A stretch of 53,555 nt of DNA from Planctomycetota bacterium (GTDB lineage Bacteria; Planctomycetota; Phycisphaerae; Phycisphaerales; Phycisphaeraceae), in assembly GCA_026386955.1 (NCBI GenBank), contig JAPLMQ010000314.1, forward strand, positions 1-53,555, written 5' to 3'. This document shows positions 45,936 through 53,508 of this stretch, one piece after another. The number at the start of each line of letters is the position of its first letter. The stretch's first letter is position 1. Both the position numbers and the translations under genes were made by a program. The notes below the pieces were generated by a model. It was not told where the DNA came from and did no database searches. It was given only the letters and a program-made list of their open reading frames with translations.

Positions 45936-46727
45936 TCACTCGCAGCGATATCCCCCGTATTCGTAGATCACGCTGGGCTTGGCCTGCCCATCGAGATGCA
46001 ACACGGTCACCGACTGGCCCACTCGAATCGCCGCGAATTCCTGCATGCTCACTTTTTGCTTCGCCTCGCAGCTTTCCCCGCCCGGCTGCGTGAATGCGTA
46101 TGTCACCGAACCCACCTTGCCGTCGCCCCGAGGGGGCTCCACGACGATGATCGTCCCCGGCGTTGCCAATCCCTCGCGATAAAGTGCTTCCAATCGAACG
46201 ATGGGAATCCACATCTTGCGATAGCCAGCATAGAAAACCGCGCAGCCGATGAAGAGCACCAACCCGACAAACATCGCATACCCTGCGACTGACTCATCCT
46301 GGCTGATGCTGCGCGACCATTCGATCGGTCCCAGTTGCAACGTACGGACACGAATTGTCCTTGGTTCGTCGCGGTTCAGAGCAAATGAACTCCCGCCCAG
46401 CAACTCGTATTCAGCCTGCGAGATGCCAAATCGTTCATGCCTAGTTTGACCATCGACCGTAAAATCCACAGACGCAAGGCGTGAATCCAAGTCGCCCGCT
46501 TTGTGCTTGACTTCCAGAGCCTTCACAACTGCCTGCTGATCCTTTCCGAGCACCCCCCACAACGTCACGAGGACCAAAGCTGCCACTCCGAACCAGATCG
46601 GCAAAGTCCAGAGACCAAAGACCAATAATCGAGCCGCATATTTCAGTTGCGACTGCTGCTCCGACGGAATCGCCTTGCGTGGCCGCGCATTCAATTCTCG
46701 CGGCATGAGTTTTTGGTCTGCTTCCAT
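45936..46727 (-). CDS. Tandem paralogue 4: two-TM DUF3592-like protein
   Basis: A 263-residue member. GAGG lies six bases before the second of two consecutive ATG codons, right after the stop of paralogue 5. RELNARPRKA stands for the usual RPRRV. A first membrane segment (LLVFGLWTLPIWFGVAALVLVTLW), a domain with VDFTVDGQTRHERFGISQAEYELLGG and the second segment (AGYAMFVGLVLFIGCAVFYAG) follow. After TIIVVEPPRGDGKVGSVTYAF the tail is VTVLHLDGQAKPSVIYEYGG-YRCE. Lower GC than paralogue 5. Confidence 0.72.
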   Translation of the reverse strand: MEADQKLMPRELNARPRKAIPSEQQSQLKYAARLLVFGLWTLPIWFGVAALVLVTLWGVLGKDQQAVVKALEVKHKAGDLDSRLASVDFTVDGQTRHERFGISQAEYELLGGSSFALNRDEPRTIRVRTLQLGPIEWSRSISQDESVAGYAMFVGLVLFIGCAVFYAGYRKMWIPIVRLEALYREGLATPGTIIVVEPPRGDGKVGSVTYAFTQPGGESCEAKQKVSMQEFAAIRVGQSVTVLHLDGQAKPSVIYEYGGYRCE

Positions 46728-46735
46728 CATCTCCC

Positions 46736-47545
46736 TCACTCGCACCTTCGCCCGCCATATTCATACACCACGCTCGGCTTGGTCTTCCCCTCGAAATGCA
46801 GCACCGTCACCGCCTGGCCCGGCTCGGCCCGGTCGTAGGCCCATTGGGCGACCTCGTGCTTGGCCTTGATCTCCCTGCCGTCGAGGGCGACGAACATGTA
46901 CTCCACGCTGTAGCTCACGCTCTTGCCGCGGTGGACGTGCTTGGCCTCGATCACGCCCGGGGCGGGGAGGCCGACGCGGTAGAGCCGCCCCCGCCGCCAA
47001 GGCTCGACGTACATCTTGTAGGCGAAGACGCACATCACGCTGTTCCAGAACGTGGCCCAGAGCGCGAGGAATCCGACCTGCCCCCAGCCGTTGCGCGAGG
47101 AGGAGACGGCCTTGGTCGAGCGCAGCGAGCCCAGGCCCAGCGTGCGCACCTGCATCGGCGCCGAGAGGCCGTTGGGCACGGGCTGGACCGCCTGCCCGAC
47201 GGGCAAGCCCGCGGCGGCGAGCCCCTGGAATTCCGCTGGGGAGATGTCGCTCTTGTCGTGGAGCGTCTGCCCGTCGACGACGTAGTCGAACGCGGCGTAA
47301 TGCGTCCTGCCCCCCTTGCTGGCCGTGGACCAAACGCCCACGGCCTGCGCGGGGACGACCGGCGCGAAGAGCATCCAGGCCACGTAGGCGATGAGCATGG
47401 CCGCGGCGCCGATGCCGATGAGCGTGTGCGGGAGGATGAAGATCCTCGCGCCCAGGCCGCCCCAGAAATCGCGCGTGTGGACCCAGCGCACGCGGCGGGG
47501 GCGCGACTCGAGCTCAGGCGGGAGGTTTGTGGATGCGTCGGTCAA
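46736..47545 (-). CDS. Tandem paralogue 5 (first of the array): two-TM DUF3592-like protein
   Basis: A 269-residue member, closest to ftsY. The frame starts at a TTG with GGAGG about 11 bases upstream; no better start precedes PPELESRPRRVRW. First membrane segment ILPHTLIGIGAAAMLIAYVA, exported domain HYAAFDYVVDGQTLHDKSDIS with PAEFQGLAAAGLPVG, second segment VGFLALWATFWNSVMCVFAY, then VIEAKHVHRGKSVSYSVEYMF. The tail is VTVLHFEGKTKPSVVYEYGG-RRCE. It is GC-rich (48 of 60 bases at 47161-47220 by my count). A gap of 57 bases separates it from ftsY. Confidence 0.74.
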   Translation of the reverse strand: MTDASTNLPPELESRPRRVRWVHTRDFWGGLGARIFILPHTLIGIGAAAMLIAYVAWMLFAPVVPAQAVGVWSTASKGGRTHYAAFDYVVDGQTLHDKSDISPAEFQGLAAAGLPVGQAVQPVPNGLSAPMQVRTLGLGSLRSTKAVSSSRNGWGQVGFLALWATFWNSVMCVFAYKMYVEPWRRGRLYRVGLPAPGVIEAKHVHRGKSVSYSVEYMFVALDGREIKAKHEVAQWAYDRAEPGQAVTVLHFEGKTKPSVVYEYGGRRCE

Positions 47546-47602
47546 GGGGCGCGATCCTCCGCCGGGCGATCCGGCCCGAAGGCGACGCGGAGACGGACAT
47601 GC

Positions 47603-48322
47603 TCACACCGCGAACATCGCCTCGACGAACTTCGCGGGGTCGAAGGGCTCGACGTCGTCGGGCGTCTCGCCCACGCCGATGAACTTCACGGGCACGTTGA
47701 GCGCCTCGCGGATCGCCACGACGATGCCGCCCTTGGCGGTGCCGTCGAGCTTGGAGAGGAAGATGCCGGTGATCATCGTCGAGCCGGAGAAGACGCGGGC
47801 CTGCTCGATGGCGTTCTGCCCCAGCGTGGCGTCGAGGACGAGGATGACCTCGTGCGGGGCGCCGGTGCCGGGCAATCGCTTCTCGATCACGCCGCGGATC
47901 TTGGCGAGCTGGCGCATCAGGTGGTCCTGAGTGTGCAGGCGGCCCGCAGTGTCGACGATGAGCACGTCGACGCCGCGGGCCTTGGCCGCCTCGCAGGCGT
48001 CAAAGGCCACGGCCGCGGGGTCGCCCCCCTGCTTGCCCTTGACCACGTCGACACCCAGCCGCCCCGCCCAGACCTCAAGCTGCTCGACAGCGGCGGCGCG
48101 GAAGGTGTCGCACGCGGCGAGCATCACGCTTTTCTTCTCGTCGTGCAGGCTCTTGGCGATCTTGGCGATGCTGGTGGTCTTGCCCGAGCCGTTGATGCCC
48201 ACCACGAGGATCACCGTCGGCCCCGCGCCCGGCGCGGCCATCTTCAGCCGGCGGTCCTCCGCGGGCCAGTAGGCGACAAGCTGGTCCTTGATGAACTTCA
48301 GGGCCTCGTCGCCCTTGGTCAT
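47603..48322 (-). CDS. ftsY: Signal recognition particle receptor FtsY, N domain shortened
   Basis: A 239-residue SRP-family GTPase that receives nascent membrane proteins from Ffh at the membrane. G motifs are clear: GINGSGKTT (G1), [11 protein letters not shown] (insertion box), DTAGR (G3), [10 protein letters not shown] (G4, serine for the usual threonine) and [22 protein letters not shown] at the end. Only one helix ([13 protein letters not shown]) precedes the G domain, so most of the four-helix N domain and the acidic A region are absent. No start codon lies upstream in frame before a stop. It follows nusB by 79 bases. Confidence 0.9.
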   Translation of the reverse strand: MTKGDEALKFIKDQLVAYWPAEDRRLKMAAPGAGPTVILVVGINGSGKTTSIAKIAKSLHDEKKSVMLAACDTFRAAAVEQLEVWAGRLGVDVVKGKQGGDPAAVAFDACEAAKARGVDVLIVDTAGRLHTQDHLMRQLAKIRGVIEKRLPGTGAPHEVILVLDATLGQNAIEQARVFSGSTMITGIFLSKLDGTAKGGIVVAIREALNVPVKFIGVGETPDDVEPFDPAKFVEAMFAV

Positions 48323-48401
48323 CTCGCCGCGCTCGAGGAGACGGGCGGAGAGGTGCGGCCGATCGGCGGGATTGTAGCCATTTGCGGCGGATCGCCCCCA
48401 C

Positions 48402-48962
48402 TCACTTGTCCTTCAGCGCGTCATCCAGCCACGCGTCGCCCGTCGGTTTCGGCGGGGCCTTGGGCGGTTGGCCCGCGGCGTCGGCCGGCGAATCCGGCAG
48501 GTTCACCGGCGCGTCGTCGCCCGCGCCTGGCAGTTCCTTCGCCGCCTCGCCGCCCGGCTCGCCCGCGAGGCGCTTGGCCGCCTTGTCGAGCACGCCGTTG
48601 ATGAACGCGGGGCTCTGGTCGGTCCCGTAGATCTTCGCCAGCTCCACCGCCTCGTTGATGACGACCTTCGCGGGGGCGTGCCCGCTGGCGATCTCGTGGT
48701 AGGCGAGGCGCAGCATCGCCCGGTCGACCGGCGGCTGGCGGTGCGTCGGCCAATCGGGCGCGAGCTCCGCCACGATCGCGTCGGCCTGCCCGCGCGTCGC
48801 CCAGGCGGCCAGCGCCAGGGCCAGCCCCGCCTCGCAGACCTCGGCGGAGTCGGGCGAGTCGGCCAGCCCCTCGCGGATGCTCGGCTCGTCCTCCTCGCCT
48901 CGGAGGTCCAATTGGTACAGCACCTGCATCGCCAGGCGTCGGATTTCGCGTCGGTTGGGCAT
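48402..48962 (-). CDS. nusB: Transcription antitermination factor NusB
   Basis: A 186-residue protein with a NusB domain (about residues 1-135): NRREIRRLAMQVLYQLDLRG, the helix VDRAMLRLAYHEI and the signature AKVVINEAVELAKIYGTDQSPAFINGVLD. NusB joins NusE/S10 to bind boxA RNA and prevents early termination in rRNA operons. About 45 residues of proline- and alanine-rich sequence extend beyond the domain. It leads a minus-strand run with ftsY and the DUF3592-like array. Confidence 0.95.
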   Translation of the reverse strand: MPNRREIRRLAMQVLYQLDLRGEEDEPSIREGLADSPDSAEVCEAGLALALAAWATRGQADAIVAELAPDWPTHRQPPVDRAMLRLAYHEIASGHAPAKVVINEAVELAKIYGTDQSPAFINGVLDKAAKRLAGEPGGEAAKELPGAGDDAPVNLPDSPADAAGQPPKAPPKPTGDAWLDDALKDK

Positions 48963-49204
48963 GGGTGGGTCGGTCGTCGGGGCGGGAGCGGCGCTTGGCC
49001 GCGTGAAACGAATCGGGCTCTGGGCAGACGTGGTGTCTGCGTTGCATCGGGCCGAGCATCATCTTCCGAAGCGACCCCGCAGGCAAGTCGCCGGCCCAGG
49101 TTTGCCCGCGCCATTTGACACCCGCCCCGGGCTTCCCGACACTCCTGCGTCGCCTCCCCCGGAAGCCCCGCCCCCGACTTTGCCCCCGATCCACGGACGT
49201 AGCC

Positions 49205-49921
49205 ATGAGCCTCCTGGTCTTCCAGCATCACGCCGACGAGTCCCCCAGCCGCCTGGGCACGATCCTGGCCGACCAGGGGCACAAGCTCCGCACCATCAAG
49301 CTCCACGAAGGCCAGGCCGTGCCCGACCTCGACGACGTCGACGGCATCGTCAGCATGGGCGGCCCGCAGAACGTCGACCAAGCCGAGCAGTTCCCCTACC
49401 TCAAGGACGAGATGGCCCTGCTCAAGTCGGCCCACGACAAGGGCCTCCCGATCGTCGGCGTCTGCCTTGGGGCGCAGCTCATCGCCGCGGCCCTGGGCGG
49501 CAAGGTGGCCGCGATGGCCCAGCCCGAGGTCGGCTTCCAGAACGTCAAGCTCGCCTTCCCCGGCACCGTCGACACGCTCTACCAGGGCATCACCTGGGAC
49601 AACTTCCAGTGCCACCTCCACGGCCAGGAAGTCACCACCCTCCCGCCCGGCGGCACGCCCCTCGCCGGCTCGAAGGCCTGCAAGACCCAAGCCTTCAAGG
49701 TCGGCCTCACCACCTACGCCTTCCAGTACCACTTCGAGTGGGACCTCAAGGACCTGGCGATGGTCCCGCGCGACCCGATGGCGAAGGCCGCGGGGCTGAC
49801 CACCGAGACGTGGGACGCACAGGTGAAGGACCACTACGACAACTACCGCCGCCGCGGGGACCGCTTGAGCGAGACGATCGCGACGATGCTGTTCCCGATC
49901 GACAAGCGCCGGCGCGGGTGA
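49205..49921 (+). CDS. Class I glutamine amidotransferase
   Basis: A 238-residue class I (Triad) amidotransferase domain protein. MSLLVFQHHADESPSRLG at the start and DGIVSMGGPQNVDQAEQFPYL match the GMP-synthase-like free-standing subgroup. The nucleophile cysteine is in GVCLGAQLIAAALGG; the catalytic histidine and glutamate are in YAFQYHFEWD (His-x-Glu). Family members hydrolyse glutamine or other amides, and some act on gamma-glutamyl compounds. The ATG at 49205 is preferred over a longer frame of proline-rich sequence. It ends with a hairpin shared with the convergent gene. Confidence 0.88.
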   Translation: MSLLVFQHHADESPSRLGTILADQGHKLRTIKLHEGQAVPDLDDVDGIVSMGGPQNVDQAEQFPYLKDEMALLKSAHDKGLPIVGVCLGAQLIAAALGGKVAAMAQPEVGFQNVKLAFPGTVDTLYQGITWDNFQCHLHGQEVTTLPPGGTPLAGSKACKTQAFKVGLTTYAFQYHFEWDLKDLAMVPRDPMAKAAGLTTETWDAQVKDHYDNYRRRGDRLSETIATMLFPIDKRRRG

Positions 49922-49941
49922 ATGTGCGAGTCTTTGTGAAA

Positions 49942-49976
49942 CCAAAAACCCAGGCGCCGCAGTGCCTGGGCTTTGG
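49942..49976. terminator. CCCAGGC hairpin between convergent genes
   Basis: CCCAGGC (49949-49955) pairs with GCCTGGG (49964-49970), extended outward by CCAAA/TTTGG. AAAAA and CTTTGG flank it, so it can act on both strands. Family member number seven. Confidence 0.7.
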
Positions 49977-49995
49977 TTGATTCGAATCTGGATCT

Positions 49996-51615
49996 TCACT
50001 TCTTCTTGTAGACGATCGCGATCTCCACGTCGCTGACCGTCATCGCCGCCTTCCAGCTCTTGATCGTGACGTAGTTCACGCCCATGTGCAGGTCGATCGC
50101 CCGCGCGGGGTGCCGGCGGACGTTCTCCACGGGCGTCGGCGGCATCTTGTTCTCCGGCTCAGGGAAAATCAGCCGGTGCGGCGGCTTGGTCGCATACGGA
50201 GTGTAGGCGTATTGCCGGGCGAGGTCGATCCCGTTGAGCTTCAGCGTGTAGTTGTTGTAGTCGGCGCAGTCGGGCGACACGGCCTGCACCCAGATCCGCT
50301 CGATCGTCCCCGCCTTGGCGGCCGCGGCGATGTCGTCGCCGATGCTCACGCGGATCGTCACCTCGCCCAGCGCCGGCACCGTCACCGGCAGCGTGGCGTT
50401 GGGCTTGTCGGGCGTCGCGGGGCCGTGGCTGACGAGGTAGAGCTTGTCGAGCCCTTCGAGCGTCTTGAGCTCGCCGACTTCGCTCATCAGCGAGGCGTCG
50501 TGGACCTCCAGGCTGCCCCCGCCGTGGACCTGCATCGCCTCGGTGGGGTTCTCCAGGCGCATGGTCCAGTGCATGACATTGTAGATGTAGGTGCCCGTCG
50601 CCCCCTGGCGGAGGTAGTTGCAGGCCATCGCGCGGTAGGCCTCCTTGGGGAACGGCCTGCCGGGGTACTGGAAGTTCCGGTCGCACCCTGCGTAGACCGC
50701 GACGCCGGGGACCTTGAGGACCGTGTCGGCGACGTCGCGCTCGGTGTCGACCTCGAAGGGCGTGCTAAGGCAGAGCAGGTCGATGTAGCCCAGGCGGACC
50801 CACGCGGGGACGTCGAGCCCCTCGAGCCGGGCGCGGTAGAGCGAACAGGGAATGGTGACGGCGAGTTCGATGCGCTGGGCTGGGCTCCGTGGTTTGCCGC
50901 CCTTTCCGGGGGTTCCGGGGGTTCCGGGGCTTCCGGGGCTTCCGGGGGTGCGCTTCGCCGCCGCGGCGTCGAGGACCTCTCGCACCTGGCGGACGAACTC
51001 GGTCATCACCGGGGCGCACTCCTCGCGGTTCTCGCCCGGGAAGAACCGGCAGTTGCGGGTCATGTCCAGCTCGACGCCGTCGACGTCGTAGTTCTCGACC
51101 ACGCCGCGGATCATCGCGAGGCAATGCTCGCGCACGGCGCTCTTGCGGTAATCGAACTCGGTGAGGTTGCGCGAGCCGTCCATCGCGCCCGACTGCGAAA
51201 CGCGGTTGTGCAGGTTGTCGTAGTAGAACTGGTCGACCCAGGGGTGGAAGACGCCGTCCTTGTAGTGCGTGTCGTTCATGCGCACCGAGGCGAAGAAGTC
51301 GAGCCCCTTCTCCTTCGCCCGCGCGAGGACCATGCCCCAGGGGTCCTTCCCCTCCGCCTTCATCTTCTGCAGCGACTCGATGCAGGGGTCGACCATCGGG
51401 TGGTCGTACAGCCGGGTGAGCTCCGGGCCGATGACCGAGCCGGAGAAGTCGGCGTCGATCATCAGGAAGAGCGCATCGACCTGGCTCCCTGGCGCGGCGG
51501 GGGGCAGCATCTTGTCGACGGCGTCGAGGATGTCCCGCGTCGTGATCGGCGGGCGGGCCTGGAAGATGTTGCCATAGTCGTTGTTGACGATGATGCGGCG
51601 ATGCTTTTTGTTCAT
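49996..51615 (-). CDS. TIM-barrel glycosidase-like protein with an internal collagen-like repeat
   Basis: A 539-residue protein without a signal peptide. The first 350 residues read as a (beta/alpha)8 barrel of the putative glycoside hydrolase type: HRRIIVNNDYGNIF, DALFLMIDADFSGS, AKEKGLDFFASVRMNDTHY, YDVDGVELDMTRNCRFFPG (a likely acid residue), VRLGYIDLLCLSTPF, TGTYIYNVMHW. The rest is a beta-rich C-terminal domain. Near residue 235 a run TPGSPGSPGTPGTPG interrupts the barrel, encoded by five 9-bp repeats. The start is at MNKKHRR; the upstream bases are A/T-rich. Catalytic activity is inferred only. Confidence 0.7.
   Translation of the reverse strand: MNKKHRRIIVNNDYGNIFQARPPITTRDILDAVDKMLPPAAPGSQVDALFLMIDADFSGSVIGPELTRLYDHPMVDPCIESLQKMKAEGKDPWGMVLARAKEKGLDFFASVRMNDTHYKDGVFHPWVDQFYYDNLHNRVSQSGAMDGSRNLTEFDYRKSAVREHCLAMIRGVVENYDVDGVELDMTRNCRFFPGENREECAPVMTEFVRQVREVLDAAAAKRTPGSPGSPGTPGTPGKGGKPRSPAQRIELAVTIPCSLYRARLEGLDVPAWVRLGYIDLLCLSTPFEVDTERDVADTVLKVPGVAVYAGCDRNFQYPGRPFPKEAYRAMACNYLRQGATGTYIYNVMHWTMRLENPTEAMQVHGGGSLEVHDASLMSEVGELKTLEGLDKLYLVSHGPATPDKPNATLPVTVPALGEVTIRVSIGDDIAAAAKAGTIERIWVQAVSPDCADYNNYTLKLNGIDLARQYAYTPYATKPPHRLIFPEPENKMPPTPVENVRRHPARAIDLHMGVNYVTIKSWKAAMTVSDVEIAIVYKKK
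50904..50948. repeat. Five tandem copies of a 9-bp repeat, TTCCGGGG(G/C)
   Basis: Units start at 50904, 50913, 50922, 50931 and 50940 and differ only at the last base. On the minus strand they encode repeats of (T/S)PG in the middle of the glycosidase-like protein. The length is a multiple of three, so copy-number change keeps the frame. Confidence 0.9.
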
Positions 51616-51648
51616 TTTTAGCTCAATAATGAGGTTTTTGTGTTTTGG

Positions 51649-51735
51649 TGGACACAAATTTAGGGTCAAATTCGATCATTTTTGTGTCCAGAATTTGTGT
51701 CCAACCACTTGCAGTAGTCGTTGCATTTGTGTCCA
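51649..51735. repeat. Four copies of TTTGTGTCCA upstream of the recombinase
   Basis: Direct copies at 51681-51690, 51694-51703 and 51726-51735, and one inverted copy (TGGACACAAA) at 51649-51658. The region is A/T-rich for this genome. They lie between the divergent starts of the glycosidase-like gene and the recombinase. Candidate recombinase arm sites, an operator, or both. Confidence 0.8.
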
Positions 51736-51876
51736 ATCGAGATCCAGAAGAAATGGGTGGCAAGGCGATCGGCAAAGCGCCGTCACTGCGTCGGGATGAT
51801 TCCCACTCCTCGGGGTTCAAGACACACGCGAACGCGACTGAAATGGCTGCCGACATCGGATGAAAGATAAGCCCGG

Positions 51877-53250
51877 ATGGCAAAGAAACAACTGACATGG
51901 TGCGCATCTGGCGGACGCCAGCGGTGGCGGAAAATGTACCGAGGAACTCTCCACTACTTCCCGGTGGAACCGGGAGAGTCGAAGCTGGACAGCTATCGGC
52001 GCTGCGTCACGCTCTGGGAATCTTTGAAGGTTGATCTGGACAAGCAGGTGGAGCCCCTTCGCCCCGACTACGCCAAGGCAATCGCCAATCGGCAGGCAAT
52101 GCTGGATTGGTGGAACGCGAACCCCGCCGAGCCGGTGGCCGCGTGGGAATTGAAAGTGTTGCGATCGGAGATTGCGCGACTAGACACCGAAGGCAGGAAA
52201 CCCGATCCGCCGCGTTTAGACCTTCATGCGGAAAATCCAATCGCGCTTCTCAGCCAAGAAGCTCAGCGGTTGTGGCATGAACGGCTGACCAAGCCCAAAC
52301 CGCAACAAGTAGTGGCAGGGACCATTGGGGATTTGACCAACCGCTTCTTGGACCACAAGCGGGCATCGGCAGCGTCAGGCCAGCTTTCGATGTACAGATA
52401 CGGGTCATTGAGGAGCCATCTCGGGATCTTTGAAACATGGGTTTCCCGCGACAAAACCGTGAAGTCCTTGGATGCCCTCTGCCTGCTCGATTGGCGTAGT
52501 CATCTGATTTCATTGAGCACGAAAAAGTCCATCTCAACAACCACGGCATGGGACCGGATGCAGGCGGTGCGACAGTTGATCAAATTCGGGTGGGAATTGG
52601 GGCTGATTGACCTCCCGCGAAACATCGCCAGCAAGGAGCTTCGAATCGCCCACCACAGCGGCTCTGTTCAGGCAATGAAGCCGGGCGAATGGATGAAGTG
52701 CTTTGAGGCAAGCACGGATCGAACGAAGTTGTATTGGCTCTTGATGGCCAACTGCGGCATGACTGCGACCGACATGGCCGAACTGAAACCGGACGAAGTG
52801 GACTGGAAGGAAGGACGAATCGTCCGCAAACGGAGCAAGACGAGGCAAGTCGAAAACGTACCGACCGTAGATTACAAGCTCTGGCCAGAAACTCTTCGGC
52901 TCCTCAAACAGGAGCGAAGCCCGAGCACGGAGCGCGTCCTGCTGAACGCCAATGAACAACCGCTGCGAGTCCTTTGGCAGCGAGAGAACGGCCAGTTGGT
53001 GAGTGGGGACAGCGTGTGGCGAGCCTGCACCTACGCGATGACCAAGGCGACCGTGAAGAACCGGCACCCAAAAGATGTCCGAAAAATGGGCGCAACGCTT
53101 CTAAGCAACAGCGAACATGAAAAGCATGTTGGGATGTATTTGGGTCACGCAGGCCGATCGGTGGCTGCAAGGCACTACGTCGAGACGAGCAAGCCTGATT
53201 TCGATAAGGCGATCGATTGGCTCGGGCGACAGTTGAACCAAGGCCGGTAG
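51877..53250 (+). CDS. Tyrosine recombinase/integrase-like protein
   Basis: A 457-residue protein with a core-binding domain (about 150-250: IGDLTNRFLDHKRASAASG) and a C-terminal catalytic domain. LGHAGRSVAARHYV gives the conserved histidine (H424) and the tyrosine nucleophile (Y434); KDVRKMGATLLS near 402 stands for the second arginine box. The first catalytic arginine box reads NCGMTATDMAEL, with no arginine where TGxR is expected; planctomycete relatives share this NCG(F/M)T form. It is followed by EVDWKEGRIVRKRSKT. GC content is clearly lower than the neighbours, as in transferred DNA. No excisionase or other phage gene is nearby. Confidence 0.83.
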   Translation: MAKKQLTWCASGGRQRWRKMYRGTLHYFPVEPGESKLDSYRRCVTLWESLKVDLDKQVEPLRPDYAKAIANRQAMLDWWNANPAEPVAAWELKVLRSEIARLDTEGRKPDPPRLDLHAENPIALLSQEAQRLWHERLTKPKPQQVVAGTIGDLTNRFLDHKRASAASGQLSMYRYGSLRSHLGIFETWVSRDKTVKSLDALCLLDWRSHLISLSTKKSISTTTAWDRMQAVRQLIKFGWELGLIDLPRNIASKELRIAHHSGSVQAMKPGEWMKCFEASTDRTKLYWLLMANCGMTATDMAELKPDEVDWKEGRIVRKRSKTRQVENVPTVDYKLWPETLRLLKQERSPSTERVLLNANEQPLRVLWQRENGQLVSGDSVWRACTYAMTKATVKNRHPKDVRKMGATLLSNSEHEKHVGMYLGHAGRSVAARHYVETSKPDFDKAIDWLGRQLNQGR

Positions 53251-53508
53251 CGCATTTCCAAGCGGACACGGCGTGGCTTTAGAGAGGTCGGCCAACAAAA
53301 GCCGGGCATCGAGTGTCGCTCGGACCCCGCGACTTCTGGTCGTTCGTTCGTCTGAGCCGCCCAGCCCAGTTCCATCGTCAGGTCCGCCACTGGCCATCTC
53401 CGAGCCACCCAGCAGCCCAGACAACCCACTGCCCCGAGGCCCGCACTTTCCCTCAACGCTGGCGGAGGCCTGCCTCAAAAAGTGCTTTCGCTTTTGGCAT
53501 CTCCGAGG
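53251..53508. other. Downstream flank of the recombinase, no supported gene
   Basis: None of the open frames has family resemblance. Composition returns gradually toward the host's. A GCCTC...GAGGC pairing around an A-rich/T-rich core lies near 53467-53508. If the recombinase belongs to a small element, one of its ends could lie here, but no copy of the TTTGTGTCCA sites was seen. Confidence 0.4.

Noticed and set aside
48323..48401. In-frame upstream extension of ftsY
   Set aside because: The frame is open for about 27 codons upstream of the ATG but contains no ATG, GTG, TTG or CTG before a stop codon, so it cannot be used without a frameshift.
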